From Pelomonas dachongensis (GTDB taxonomy: Bacteria > Pseudomonadota > Gammaproteobacteria > Burkholderiales > Burkholderiaceae_C), in assembly GCF_043555865.1 (NCBI RefSeq), contig NZ_JBIGHY010000002.1, forward strand, positions 62,001 to 126,000: a stretch of DNA of 64,000 nucleotides, written 5' to 3'. Each line of letters begins with the position of its first letter. Position 1 is the stretch's first letter. Position numbers and translations under genes: made by a program. This document shows, piece by piece, positions 43,544 through 53,049 of the stretch. Under the pieces are notes generated by a model, which was given only the letters and a program-made list of their open reading frames with translations, was not told the origin of the DNA and did no database searches.

Positions 43544-44974
43544 TCAGGGGCCGGCCTCAGCTTGCGTGTCGCAGTCCAGGCAGTCTTCGAGCGGCAGGTC
43601 AGGCAGGTGCTGATCGCTGTGCAGCTGGCGCAGCGCGGTGCGCAGCCCTTCCTCGACAACCGGGTGGTAGAACGGGCAGTTCAGCATGTCCTGCACAGTG
43701 TCGCCGCGCTGCACGCTCCAGGCCAGCAGGTGGCCCAGATGCTCGGCGGCCGGCCCGATCATCTCGGCGCCCAGCAACCGGCCCGTGCCGCATTCGGCAT
43801 ACACGTGCAGCGCGCCCTGGTTGGCGCGCATCACGCGGCTGCGGCCCTGGTCGGCGAAGCTGACGCGACCGGTGTCGAAAGCGATGTCCGCGGCCGTCAG
43901 CTCGGCATGGCTGGCACCGGCCAGCGCGATCTGCGGATCGCTGAACACGACGCCAAGCGGCGTGCGGCGAGGGCGGCGATGCACCTTCGGCCAGCGTGCG
44001 GCGTTGTCGCCGGCGATGCGGCCGGCGTCTGACGCCTCGTGCAGCAGCGGCCGGTCCTCGGTGACGTCGCCCGCGATGAACAGCGGACCGGTGCCCCACT
44101 GGCCTGTGTGGCGGTCCACGCGCGGCCGGCCGCGCTCGTCGCGGGGCAGGGCGGGCAGGGTGTCCAGGCCGAGGTCGTCCAGGTTGGCCTCGCGCCCGGC
44201 GGCACAAAGCAGCAGGTCGAAATGCTCGCCGCCGATCAGCACCTGATCGCCGTCCAGCTGCGGCTCCGGCGTGCCAGCGTTCAGCACCAGCGGCAGCGCC
44301 GCGCCGAACAGGTCGCGCGCCAGCGCCTGCAGTGCCGGGTCGGTCAGCGGGCCCACGTCCTGGCCGCGCGTGAACAGCCGCACGCGCACGCCCAACCGGT
44401 GCAGCGCCAGCGCCAGCTCTAGCCCGATGACGCCGGCGCCGTACACGGCCACCGAGCGTGGCAGGTCCTGCCAGTCGAACACGTCGTCGTTGACGATGAG
44501 CCGCCGCCCCAGCCGCTCGCGCCAGCCCGGTGGGATGCGCGGGCGTGAACCGGTGGCGATGACGACGGCCTTGGCGTCGATGCGCTGGCCATCCACGTCC
44601 AGCATGCCGGGTTCGGTGAATCGTGCGCGGCCCTGCAGCCGCGTCGCCTCGGGCCAGCCGTCGACGGCGTCCAGCACGAAGCTGACGAAGCGGTCCCGCT
44701 CGCTGCGCACGCGCTGCATGACGGCGCGGCCGTCGATGACCGGCGCGGCTGCCAGCACCCCGAAGTGCGGAGCCTCACACACCGCATGTGCGGCGGCGGC
44801 CGCAGCGATAAGCAGCTTGCTGGGCATGCAGCCCACACGAGCGCAAGTGGTCCCGAAGTGGGCGGCCTCGACGAGAAGCAGCCGGTCGGTGTGCCGGCTC
44901 GCGGCGCGGTAGGCGGCCATGCCGGCGGTGCCGGCGCCAATGATGGCGACGTCGCAGTGAAGGGGCATTCGCAT
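43544..44974 (-). CDS. Dihydrolipoamide dehydrogenase-like FAD oxidoreductase
   Basis: 476-aa pyridine nucleotide-disulfide oxidoreductase of class I. FAD site IIGAGTAGMAAY; redox disulfide Cys44/Cys49 in GTTCARVGCMPSK; NAD site VAVYGAGVIGLELALAL; second FAD site GPLFIAGDVTEDRPLLHEA; C-terminal dimer motif FYHPVVEEGL with the His-Glu pair. The sequence resembles stand-alone Lpd-type proteins in proteobacteria with an unknown disulfide partner, since no pyruvate or glycine complex gene is near. Starts at 44974 or 44968 are both possible; neither has a clear ribosome site. Confidence 0.9.
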   Translation of the reverse strand: MRMPLHCDVAIIGAGTAGMAAYRAASRHTDRLLLVEAAHFGTTCARVGCMPSKLLIAAAAAAHAVCEAPHFGVLAAAPVIDGRAVMQRVRSERDRFVSFVLDAVDGWPEATRLQGRARFTEPGMLDVDGQRIDAKAVVIATGSRPRIPPGWRERLGRRLIVNDDVFDWQDLPRSVAVYGAGVIGLELALALHRLGVRVRLFTRGQDVGPLTDPALQALARDLFGAALPLVLNAGTPEPQLDGDQVLIGGEHFDLLLCAAGREANLDDLGLDTLPALPRDERGRPRVDRHTGQWGTGPLFIAGDVTEDRPLLHEASDAGRIAGDNAARWPKVHRRPRRTPLGVVFSDPQIALAGASHAELTAADIAFDTGRVSFADQGRSRVMRANQGALHVYAECGTGRLLGAEMIGPAAEHLGHLLAWSVQRGDTVQDMLNCPFYHPVVEEGLRTALRQLHSDQHLPDLPLEDCLDCDTQAEAGP

Positions 44975-45178
44975 CACCAAAGCAGTTGGGGCGTCGAGGA
45001 TAGCGGGCCGGGCTCCCAGAGCGGAACAGCAGGGCGTGCTAGAGAACGACGGCCGATCTGCGGGAGCGGGCCGCGTTCGCATCAAAGCACCCCACAATCT
45101 CGTCGAGCCGACGGTGTTGCCTCCGAATTGGGGCAACGTCACTGGCGTCAGATGGACTTTCAAGGAGCAATGCGCACG

Positions 45179-45895
45179 ATGAGCGAAGCCCACCGCTGGA
45201 GCCGACGTGCTGCCATCGCAGCGATGGCCTGTGTCGTGCGCCCATCGCCGGCGCAGCAAACAGCGCCGCTGGTGCCGATGGCGATCTCAGAGGCGGTCGA
45301 TGCGAATTTCGTTGGCCCGCTGCTGGAAGCCGTCGCCCAAGCCAGCGTCCTGCGCTGGGCCCCGCAGTCGGTGCCCTTCGCGCGGCTGCTGCATCTGGTG
45401 GAGCGCGGTGAGGCGATCGGATTCGGCATCAGCCCCAGCGCCGGGCGCGCCGCCCAGCTGCAGTTCTCCGTTCCCGTGTTCCGTGGCGCCGTCTGGGCGG
45501 TCAGCCTTCGCGACAAACACGTGGTCGCGCGGCGGCCGAAGGATCTCGCGGGCTGGCAGGTCTGCATGTCGCGACGCGCGGACTATGGACCGCTCTTTCC
45601 CGAAAGTATGGCGTCCGACATCCAATAGCGGCGGCTGAACGCGCTGAAAGCTGGGAGGTGCGACGTGCTGCTCGTCACCACCAGGAACCCGGCGCTGTCG
45701 ACGGTGCTGGCGCGCATCGTCGCGGCCGGCGGCGCGCCTGATGCGTTCACGGTGAGCCCGGCGCCGCTGGCGGAGCAATCCGTGCACTTCGCCGTAGCAC
45801 GTGAGAGTCCGCTCGCGCAGCACCTGCCACACATCGACGACGCGATCCACAGGCAGCAGCCGGTGATCCGGCAGTTGGTCCGGGACGCCGACTGA
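45179..45895 (+). pseudogene. Substrate-binding protein gene broken by an in-frame amber codon
   Basis: One frame runs from the ATG at 45179 to 45895, with a single TAG at 45626-45628 (codon 150). Before it: a signal-like start with RR (RWSRRAAIAAMACVV), then SVPFARLLHLVERGEAIGFG and PVFRGAVWAVSLRDKHVV, like family-3 solute-binding proteins. After it, in the same frame: RRLNALKAGRCDVLLV, PLAEQSVHFAVARESPLAQHL and IDDAI, which are the matching C-terminal lobe features. No frameshift is needed. So the gene is recently inactivated, read through, or carries a sequencing error. An AAGGAG ribosome site lies 11 bases before the ATG; an ATG at 45170 is an alternative. No permease gene is near. Confidence 0.75.
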
Positions 45896-45990
45896 TGCGC
45901 AGAACCAGAGCGTAGCGCCGGTGGGCCCTCCGTGCGGGCAGAGCCAGGGTGCGTGCTTCCAACATCGTCCACCAGGGCTATACACAAAAT

Positions 45991-46000
45991 TTGTCGACAA
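45991..46000. promoter_or_regulatory. TTGTCGACAA palindrome upstream of GH2 gene
   Basis: A perfect 10-base palindrome in an AT-rich island (about 45980-46020) within a GC-rich background, 112 bases before the GH2 start. Palindromes of the TTGT-N2-ACAA form are bound by several GntR-family (FCD) regulators of sugar-acid use. A CATTAT hexamer follows at 46005-46010 and could be a -10. No regulator gene is beside it. The link is inference. Confidence 0.4.
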
Positions 46001-46111
46001 TGTGCATTATGTCAAATCATAGGCGCGCATTGGATGCTCATGTTCCTGCGCGTTTCCATCAGGCGGCGCAGGTCAAACTGGCAAGCAAGACCCGACCACC
46101 GAAACGAACTC

Positions 46112-47992
46112 ATGCCGAATCTCTGGAACCTGCACCGCCGGCTGCACCTGCTGCTGGCCGTGGCCCTGCTGGCCTCTGCCACGGCCGCCACTGCCGCGGA
46201 CGATCTGCGCCCTGCGTTGCTGCTGAACGGCAGCCGCGACGCCAGTCATGAGCTGTCCGGCCGCTGGACCTATTCCAAAGACTACTACCGCACCGGCCTG
46301 ACCGACATCAACGGCTGGGTCGCAAAGTCGCGCATGCAGCGCTACCGCGATCTGGACGTGGCCGCAGAGGAAGCCAAGCCCGGCAGCCCGGTCTTCTTCG
46401 AGTTCGACATGGACCGCGGCCCGGCGATGGAGATCCCCGGCGCCTGGAATGCAGCCACGCCCGAACTGCGCTACTACGACGGCCTGATGTGGTTCCAGCG
46501 CAAGTTCAACGTGCAGCCCAGGCCGGGAGAACGCAGCTTCCTGCGCTTCGAGGCGGTGAATTACCGCGCGTACGTCTACCTTAACGGCAAGGAGATCGGC
46601 CGCCACGAAGGCGGCTTCACGCCGTTCGTGCTGGAGGTGACGCAAGCGCTGCGCAGTGGCGACAACCGCCTCACCGTGGGCGTGGACTCGCGGCATGACG
46701 CGCAGAGCATTCCGGGCGAGATCACCGACTGGGACCTGTACGGAGGCATCACGCGCCCGGTGCGCTTGATCCACACGCCGGCCAGTTTCATCGACGACGC
46801 CACGCTGCGCCTAACAGAGGCCGGGCGCCTGGTGGGCAGCGCGCAGCTCAACGGCGCGGGTGCCGCCAATCAGACGGTCACCCTGAACATCGCCGCGCTG
46901 AAGCTGCAGGTGCAGGCACGCACGGACGCGCAAGGTGTGGCACGCTTCGAGCTGCCCGCCCCGGCAGCGCTGAAGCGCTGGTCGCCCGAGACGCCGCAGC
47001 TCTACGACGTGCAATTCACGGCCGGCGCGGACACGCTGCGCGAGCGCATCGGCTTTCGCACCATCGCCGTCAAGGGCGACCAGATCTTGCTGAATGGCAA
47101 GCCGGTGTTCCTGCGCGGCGTGTCCGCGCACGAGGAGGAACTGGGCCCAAATCCGGCGCGGCGCATGACCGAATCCGCCGCGCGCGCGCTGCTGACCGAG
47201 GTGAAACAGGGACTGGGCGGCAACTACGTGCGCCTGTCGCACTACCCGCACAGCGAAACCATGCTGCGCATGGCCGACGAGCTGGGCCTGCTGGTGTGGA
47301 GCGAAATCCCCGTCTACTGGACGGTGGACTGGGACAACCCGGTCGCGCTGCAAAAGGCGCTGCGCATGCAGGCCGAGACCATCTACCGCGACCGCAACCG
47401 CGCGGCCCTCGTCATGTGGAGCGTGGGCAACGAGACGCCCGTGGCCGACAACCGCACGCGCTTCCATGTTGCGCTGGCAAAGAGCGCCCGCGAGCTGGAC
47501 CCCGGCCGCCTCATCAGCGCCGCGCTGCTGGTGGAGCGCCAGGGCGATGTCATCCGCATCGCCGACCCGCTGCTGCCGCATCTGGACGTGATGGCGATCA
47601 ACACCTACGCCGGTTGGTACGGCGACGACAAGCTGGACGACCTGAAGAAGCTGCGCTGGGAGCTGCCCACCGACAAGCCGCTCATCGCCTCGGAGTTTGG
47701 CGCCGACGCGCTGGCTGGCGAGCACGACTCACCAGGTACGTCACGCGCGCAGCTGCGCAAATGGACCGAGGAGTACCAGGCCGCGTACTACCGCGCCACG
47801 CTGGAGATGCTGCACCGCATCCCCAACCTGCGCGGCCTGTCGCCCTGGGTGCTGAAGGACTTCCGCTCGCCACGGCGGGAGCACCCCGTGTTCCAGAACG
47901 GCTGGAACCGCAAGGGCCTACTGTCTGAGACGGGCCAGCGCAAGGCCGCCTTCGACGTGATCGCCGAGCACTACCGACTGCTGCCGCGCTGA
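46112..47992 (+). CDS. Secreted GH2 family beta-glycosidase
   Basis: 626-aa glycoside hydrolase family 2 enzyme (beta-galactosidase, beta-glucuronidase or related). The signal peptide is LHLLLAVALLASATAATAA. A sugar-binding jelly roll (RFEAVNYRAYVYLNGKEIGR, DWDLYGGITRPVRLI) is followed by an Ig-like domain and a TIM barrel. Acid/base Glu is in WSVGNETP (about residue 439), nucleophile Glu in IASEFGAD (about 528). The exact sugar cannot be read. The ATG at 46112 gives the complete signal. It sits apart from GH35/GH43 and has its own AT-rich upstream region with a palindrome. Confidence 0.92.
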   Translation: MPNLWNLHRRLHLLLAVALLASATAATAADDLRPALLLNGSRDASHELSGRWTYSKDYYRTGLTDINGWVAKSRMQRYRDLDVAAEEAKPGSPVFFEFDMDRGPAMEIPGAWNAATPELRYYDGLMWFQRKFNVQPRPGERSFLRFEAVNYRAYVYLNGKEIGRHEGGFTPFVLEVTQALRSGDNRLTVGVDSRHDAQSIPGEITDWDLYGGITRPVRLIHTPASFIDDATLRLTEAGRLVGSAQLNGAGAANQTVTLNIAALKLQVQARTDAQGVARFELPAPAALKRWSPETPQLYDVQFTAGADTLRERIGFRTIAVKGDQILLNGKPVFLRGVSAHEEELGPNPARRMTESAARALLTEVKQGLGGNYVRLSHYPHSETMLRMADELGLLVWSEIPVYWTVDWDNPVALQKALRMQAETIYRDRNRAALVMWSVGNETPVADNRTRFHVALAKSARELDPGRLISAALLVERQGDVIRIADPLLPHLDVMAINTYAGWYGDDKLDDLKKLRWELPTDKPLIASEFGADALAGEHDSPGTSRAQLRKWTEEYQAAYYRATLEMLHRIPNLRGLSPWVLKDFRSPRREHPVFQNGWNRKGLLSETGQRKAAFDVIAEHYRLLPR

Positions 47993-48213
47993 CCTGGCGC
48001 TCACCTCCTTGGCCCAGCGGGCATCACAGGCCGTGCGGGCGGTTGCTTCGGTTGCATATTTGTAACTTCGGCTACGCGTATCGTCTTTCCCGCACCGACG
48101 GAACCACAGCGCCGCTGCAGATGCCATCCCTAGGACTGCCGAAGTTCTCCGACCCGGTCTGAGTTGGAGGTCATCGCGCCACAGAGATGGCGCGACCGAC
48201 ACAGGGACCGGAA

Positions 48214-51165
48214 ATGAATGAGAACAACCACATCCACCATGCGCGTTCGCGCACCTCGGCCGCAGCGCTGTGCCTGGTGGTGGCGGCCGCAGCGCTGAAC
48301 GCCGGCTGCGGCGGCGGCTCTGGAAGTGCCGGCGCGGATGGTCCCACGACCTCCCCCGCTACACCGGCGCCCCCCGCATCGGCCCCGGTGGCTGCGCCGG
48401 CGCCGGAGCCCGCGCTGGAGCTGCCGCCAGCCCCCGCGCCCGTGGAGCTTCCCGGCGGTACGGATGCTGCGCTGCCGACGCTGCCGCCTGCACAGCAACT
48501 GCCTGCCGGCACCGACATCAGCAAGCCAGGCGCCCTGGTCCGCCCGGTCGCGGCCACGTCGACTGCGATCGAAGGCGCGCATGTCGCCGGCCGCGCCGTG
48601 GACGGCAGCATGGACACGCGCTGGGCCAGCACGCAGGACGACGCCGCCTGGATCCAATTCGACTTCGGCGCGAAGACGGCGCTGGGCTACCTCAGCCTGT
48701 CTTGGGAGAACGCATTCGGCAAGGAGTACGCGATCCAGGGCTCGGACGACGGCAACACCTGGCACCAGATCCGCTATGTGGCCGGTGGCAAGGGTGGCAC
48801 CGAGGAGTTCTTCAACCTGAACGCCAACGTGCGTTACGTGCGCCTGCAAGGCGTGGCCCGGGGCACGCAGTACGGCTACTCGCTGCACGAGGTCGCGTTC
48901 AGATCACCGGGCAGCGACAACACGCTGCCGCTGATGGCGACGGCGGCGCTGCCCTTCCCTGCCGATGGCGCTGCGCTGGCACCGGCGCCTGCCGCACGGC
49001 CGCCGCTGGAGACCGTGCAGTTCACGTTGGCCGACGGCACGCTGGTCACCCGGTTCGGTATGGTGGGCCGCTCCCGCCATGCGCGGGAACGCGGCGAGGA
49101 CTGGAACGAAATCGGCTACGGCGTCAATGACACGGTCGACGCCGCCGGCAAGCCGCTTGACAAGGGCCCCGGCGCGCACCTGAACTTCATCGCCAACTAC
49201 TTCAAGAACCGCACTTGGGGCGTCGAGCTCATCGACAACATCCGGGTGGCCGGCGTCACGCGGCCGACGATCGTCGTCAACCAGTACTTCCAGCAGGCCC
49301 AGCGCGGCGGCGGCCACGCGTTCTTCCGCCGCATGGACGAGCCGGGCGTGACTGGCTTCGGCTGGATGTCGCCCGGCGACCTGCTGGACGACGCGACCTA
49401 CGCGGCCGGCAACCAGGGCATCGCCGCCTGCCCGGTGGTGGCCAAGCCGCCGCAGGCGGCGCTGCTCACGCCCAACGGCGGCTTCGCCGGCGTCAAGGGC
49501 GCCAACGACGGTTGCAGCGTCGTGCTGGACAACGTGCCGCGCCACAGCGAGCTGTCGGCAGATGCCAATGGCGTGATGGTGCCAAACGGCAAGTCCGTCG
49601 CATCGAGGGCACTGAAGGTCGGCGACGCGATCGAGTTCACCAGCTCCTTCTTCTCGACCCGCGCAGTCATGGACGCGCTGGGCGATACCGGCGGGTTTCG
49701 CTACTACACCAACGAGGTCACCTACGTGGTCGGCACGGGCCTGCGGCCATGGTACGGCGTGCAGCCGAGGCTGATGAACGCGCCGCTGCCGGAAGAAACG
49801 CTGCAGGGCGGCACCGGCTCGGTGTCGTACGACTACGCGGACAACGGCGCCTTCATGTTCCAGCAGCCGAACAACGAGATCGGCATGCAGAACATGCAGC
49901 GCTTCGTCGAGGGACGACGCCTGGTGCACACCAACTTTTGGAGCGGTGACCACAACGAGGCCGGCAACGACAGGCACACCGCGGTTGCGGGCTTGCAGGG
50001 CGCGCGCTTCAACAAATCGACCTGTTTCTCGTGCCACATCGGCAACGGCCGCAGCCTGGCGCCGAGTGCGATCAACCAGCGGCTGGACACCATGGGCGTG
50101 CGCGTCGCGGCGCTAGATGCGAACGGGCGGCAGGTGCCGCACCCGGTCTACGGCATGGCGGTGCAGATGAACGCGCGTTCGCTGGTGAGTGGTGCGCCGC
50201 AGGACTGGGGCCTGGGCGTGCGCGTCGCCGGCTTCGACGTGCGGCGGGTGACGCTGGCGGACGGCACCATCGTTGAACTCGGCAAGCCACGCATCGCCTT
50301 CGACGGGCCGACGCCGGCCGCGCACTCGCTGCGCAGCGCGCAGCCGATGATCGGCATGGGCCTGCTGGAGGCCGTGCCAGACGCCGACATCCTGGCGCGC
50401 GTGCGCACCACACCGGACGCCGACGGGGTGCTGGGCACGGCCAACTTCGCCTACGACCCCGAAACCGGCGCCGTCAAACTGGGCCGCTACGGCTGGAAGG
50501 CGTCCAAGGTGAGCCTGCGCCACCAGACCGCCGCCGCCGCACTGCAGGACATGTCCGTCACCACGCCGGTCTACCCGAACCGCGACTGCCATTCGGGCAG
50601 GTGCACGCCGAACAAGGTCGAGAAGGGCTTATCCGAGGACGACCTGACACTGGTCACCCGCTACCTGGCTTTGCTGGCCGTGCCGGCACAGCGCAGCGTG
50701 GCCAGCGGCTTCCCGAAGGGCGTGACGCCGCTGCCGGACTTGGACGTCAACCCGACGCAGGTGGCCGCCGGCGCGCGCATCTTCCAGGCCAACCGCTGCA
50801 CGGCCTGCCATGTGGCATCGATGAAGACGGGCAACACGTCCGAATTCGCCGAGCTGCGCAACCAGACCATCCGCCCCTACACCAACCTGCTGCTGCACGA
50901 CATGGGCCCCGAGCTCGCCGACGGCTTTGTCGAAGGCCGCGCCACCGGCCAGATGTGGCGAACGCCGGCGCTCTGGGGCATCGGCTACACCGAGCGCGTC
51001 GCCGGCGGCGCTGGCAAAGTGGGCTATCTGCACGACGGCCGGGCGCGCACGTTGACCGAAGCCATCCTGTGGCACGGCGGCGAGGCCACCACCAGCCGCC
51101 AACGCTTCGAGGCGCTGTCCAAGGCCGACCGCGAGGCCATGCTGGCGTTCCTCAAGTCGCTGTGA
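48214..51165 (+). CDS. Discoidin-fused di-heme oxidoreductase lipoprotein
   Basis: 983 aa. A lipoprotein signal with lipobox NAGC leads into a Pro/Ala-rich linker. A discoidin/F5-8C domain follows at about residues 105-230 (DGSMDTRWASTQDDAAWIQF, ENAFGKEYAIQGSDDGNTWH). The rest is a DUF1111-type di-heme oxidoreductase with two heme-binding motifs, CFSCH (604-608) and CTACH (862-866), and the family end (HDMGPELADG, WRTPALWGIGY, YLHDGRARTLTEAILWHGG). It is probably periplasmic or surface-bound and moves electrons in an oxidation of unknown substrate; the discoidin part may bind sugar. The start at 48214 has an AGGGA ribosome site and begins MNENNHIHH. Confidence 0.9.
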   Translation: MNENNHIHHARSRTSAAALCLVVAAAALNAGCGGGSGSAGADGPTTSPATPAPPASAPVAAPAPEPALELPPAPAPVELPGGTDAALPTLPPAQQLPAGTDISKPGALVRPVAATSTAIEGAHVAGRAVDGSMDTRWASTQDDAAWIQFDFGAKTALGYLSLSWENAFGKEYAIQGSDDGNTWHQIRYVAGGKGGTEEFFNLNANVRYVRLQGVARGTQYGYSLHEVAFRSPGSDNTLPLMATAALPFPADGAALAPAPAARPPLETVQFTLADGTLVTRFGMVGRSRHARERGEDWNEIGYGVNDTVDAAGKPLDKGPGAHLNFIANYFKNRTWGVELIDNIRVAGVTRPTIVVNQYFQQAQRGGGHAFFRRMDEPGVTGFGWMSPGDLLDDATYAAGNQGIAACPVVAKPPQAALLTPNGGFAGVKGANDGCSVVLDNVPRHSELSADANGVMVPNGKSVASRALKVGDAIEFTSSFFSTRAVMDALGDTGGFRYYTNEVTYVVGTGLRPWYGVQPRLMNAPLPEETLQGGTGSVSYDYADNGAFMFQQPNNEIGMQNMQRFVEGRRLVHTNFWSGDHNEAGNDRHTAVAGLQGARFNKSTCFSCHIGNGRSLAPSAINQRLDTMGVRVAALDANGRQVPHPVYGMAVQMNARSLVSGAPQDWGLGVRVAGFDVRRVTLADGTIVELGKPRIAFDGPTPAAHSLRSAQPMIGMGLLEAVPDADILARVRTTPDADGVLGTANFAYDPETGAVKLGRYGWKASKVSLRHQTAAAALQDMSVTTPVYPNRDCHSGRCTPNKVEKGLSEDDLTLVTRYLALLAVPAQRSVASGFPKGVTPLPDLDVNPTQVAAGARIFQANRCTACHVASMKTGNTSEFAELRNQTIRPYTNLLLHDMGPELADGFVEGRATGQMWRTPALWGIGYTERVAGGAGKVGYLHDGRARTLTEAILWHGGEATTSRQRFEALSKADREAMLAFLKSL

Positions 51166-51389
51166 CCATGTGGGCCCGTCAGCGTGGCCCCATGAATCAG
51201 CTTCACGGGCGGCCGCGGCCGTCCTTACAAATGAGGGAGTGGTTCCGGCTCCTCCCACAGAAGCAGTCTTGACTTGGCAACGTCTTCCGTTAGCCTCGTT
51301 TGAGCGCCTGTCGACCGGCTTCGAATCGGACTGGGTGGCCCCTGTCAATCGATCGAAGTTGCGCAACGCTGCGCACACGGAGGTGCTCC

Positions 51390-52400
51390 ATGCCCAACGA
51401 AACGCGCGCGGCTGCCGTTCCCGCTGTTCCTGCAATTCGCGGCCTGATCTACGTCAGCGAGGCCTGTGCTCGCGTGGCGGCCAAGCTGCCCGTGATCGCC
51501 AATTGCAATGCCAACGTGCTGATCAGCGGCGAGACGGGCACGGGCAAAGAGGTCTGCGCGCGCGCGGTGCACTACCTGTCAGACCGTGCCTCGCGCCCGT
51601 GGGTCGCTGTCAACTGCGGGGCTCTGCCGACCGAGCTGGTCGAGAACGAGCTGTTCGGCCATGCCAAGGGTGCCTACACGACCGCGCACGCCGCCAATGC
51701 CGGCCTCGTGCGGCAGGCCGAGGGCGGCACGCTGTTCCTCGACGAGGTCGACTCGCTGCCCCTGCCGGCGCAGACCAAGCTGCTGCGCTTTCTCCAAGAG
51801 CACGAGTACCGGCCGGTGGGCTCGGCGACACTGGTGCGTGCCGATGTGCGCGTCATCGCCGCCAGCAATGGCGACCTGCAGAGTGCCATCCGCAACGGGC
51901 AGTTCCGCCAGGACCTGTTCTTCCGCCTGAACGTGCTCAGCGTGACACTGCCGGCACTGCGTGAGCGGCGCGTCGACATCCCGGTGCTGGCCCAGCACTT
52001 CGTCCGTGAGTTCGCACGCGAGTACGGCAAGCCCGTTGCACAGCTGACAGCGGGCGCGCTGCAGTTGCTGCTGCAGCACGACTGGCCTGGCAACGTGCGC
52101 GAGCTGCGCCACGTCATCGAACGCGGGGTGCTGCTCAGCGGCGGTGTCGAGCTGGATGTGATGGACATCGACATCGACGGCGTGGACAAGCTCGCGCCCG
52201 TGCCTGCGGAATCGTTCAACGCCGCCAAGCGCCGCGTCGTGGGTCGTTTCGAGCGCGGCTACATCGAGCAATTGCTCAGCGCTCATGGTGGCAACGTCAC
52301 TCACGCTGCACAGGCCGCGCGCAAGGACCGCCGCGCCTTCTTCGAGCTGATCCGCAAGCACGGCATTGACCCGCAGCGGTTTCGCAGCCCGGCGGTCTGA
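51390..52400 (+). CDS. Sigma-54-type AAA+ activator with altered GAFTGA loop
   Basis: 336-aa enhancer-binding protein with no N-terminal sensor domain. Walker A is GETGTGKE (about 47), Walker B is GGTLFLDEVD (about 112), and the arginine-finger region is FRQDLFFRLNVLSV. A Fis-type HTH closes it (HGGNVTHAAQAARKDRRAF). The sigma-54 contact loop, normally GAFTGA, reads GAYTTA at residues 94-99, so the usual remodelling of sigma-54 may be altered. A strong GGAGG ribosome site precedes the ATG at 51390. It converges on the eCIS-like operon and may control it; this is inference. Confidence 0.88.
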   Translation: MPNETRAAAVPAVPAIRGLIYVSEACARVAAKLPVIANCNANVLISGETGTGKEVCARAVHYLSDRASRPWVAVNCGALPTELVENELFGHAKGAYTTAHAANAGLVRQAEGGTLFLDEVDSLPLPAQTKLLRFLQEHEYRPVGSATLVRADVRVIAASNGDLQSAIRNGQFRQDLFFRLNVLSVTLPALRERRVDIPVLAQHFVREFAREYGKPVAQLTAGALQLLLQHDWPGNVRELRHVIERGVLLSGGVELDVMDIDIDGVDKLAPVPAESFNAAKRRVVGRFERGYIEQLLSAHGGNVTHAAQAARKDRRAFFELIRKHGIDPQRFRSPAV

Positions 52401-52455
52401 GGCGCGGCGGGCCAACTGGGTGCCTGCTGCGCAATGCAGCAGACGTTTCACTGGC

Positions 52456-53049
52456 CTATCGTGAGCCGCCTTGCAATGCTTGCACGACGTGCTTCAGCAT
52501 CGCCTGGACGCCCTTGTCGGTTTCATGGGGTAGCGCCGCCTTCAGAACATCCGAATGGGCCGTCGCGCCGGCAAGGTGTGCGGCCATCACCGCGTCCTCA
52601 CGACGCAGGGCGTCTGGGCTGGCGAGCGCCGAGATGAGGAGCTCGCGGAGGTCTCCTGCCAGCCTGGGATCATGGGTCAGCGCCAGGCGTGACAAAGCCC
52701 CTCGTCGCCATGGAGCCGATTGCTCGCGCAGGGCTTCATAGTCCAGCACCGGCAGCTGTTCTCGCAGCGCCATGAGCACGGTTTCGCGCACCCGTGCATC
52801 CGCGACCTCCACCGCCAGCCAGCACGCCGGCATATCGGTGTCCAGCATCAGCCGGACGTGATTGCCAGCATCCTGATCGTCAACCCATGCGATCTCCGCG
52901 AGCGATGCCGTCGCCTGACGGCGACCGGCGGGTGCGAGGTTAGGACCGTCTGCGGCAAGCAGGCCGACCAACGCCTCATCGACAAGGTCTTCCAAATCCG
53001 ATGCGGTGCAACGGTCATCGCAGGCAAGCAGGAGATTGATGGCAGCCAT
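52456..53049 (-). CDS. HEAT-like repeat protein, last gene of eCIS-like operon
   Basis: 197 aa, no signal or membrane helix. The second half is alpha-helical with HEAT-like pairs (VRETVLMALREQLPVLDYEA, RRGALSRLALTHDPRLAGDL, RREDAVMAAHLAGATAHSDV, and VQAMLKHVVQAL). The N-terminus (MAAINLLLACDDRCTASDLE) is short and acidic. It starts 6 bases after the stop of the 1638-aa gene, so it is very likely made with it. It could be an immunity or chaperone partner of that protein; I do not recognise a named family. Confidence 0.7.
   Translation of the reverse strand: MAAINLLLACDDRCTASDLEDLVDEALVGLLAADGPNLAPAGRRQATASLAEIAWVDDQDAGNHVRLMLDTDMPACWLAVEVADARVRETVLMALREQLPVLDYEALREQSAPWRRGALSRLALTHDPRLAGDLRELLISALASPDALRREDAVMAAHLAGATAHSDVLKAALPHETDKGVQAMLKHVVQALQGGSR

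Noticed and set aside
42656..44032. 458-codon plus-strand frame opposite xthA and the flavoenzyme
   Set aside because: Crosses two well-supported minus-strand genes and shows no domain.
45116..45137. Inverted repeat GTTGCC/GGCAAC as a terminator or operator
   Set aside because: Stem is only 6 bases with a 10-base loop and no T-run; too weak to call.
51269..51296. Promoter TTGACT plus TAGCCT before the AAA+ activator gene
   Set aside because: Good -35 but poor -10; a -24/-12 reading also fails on spacing. Not strong enough to list.
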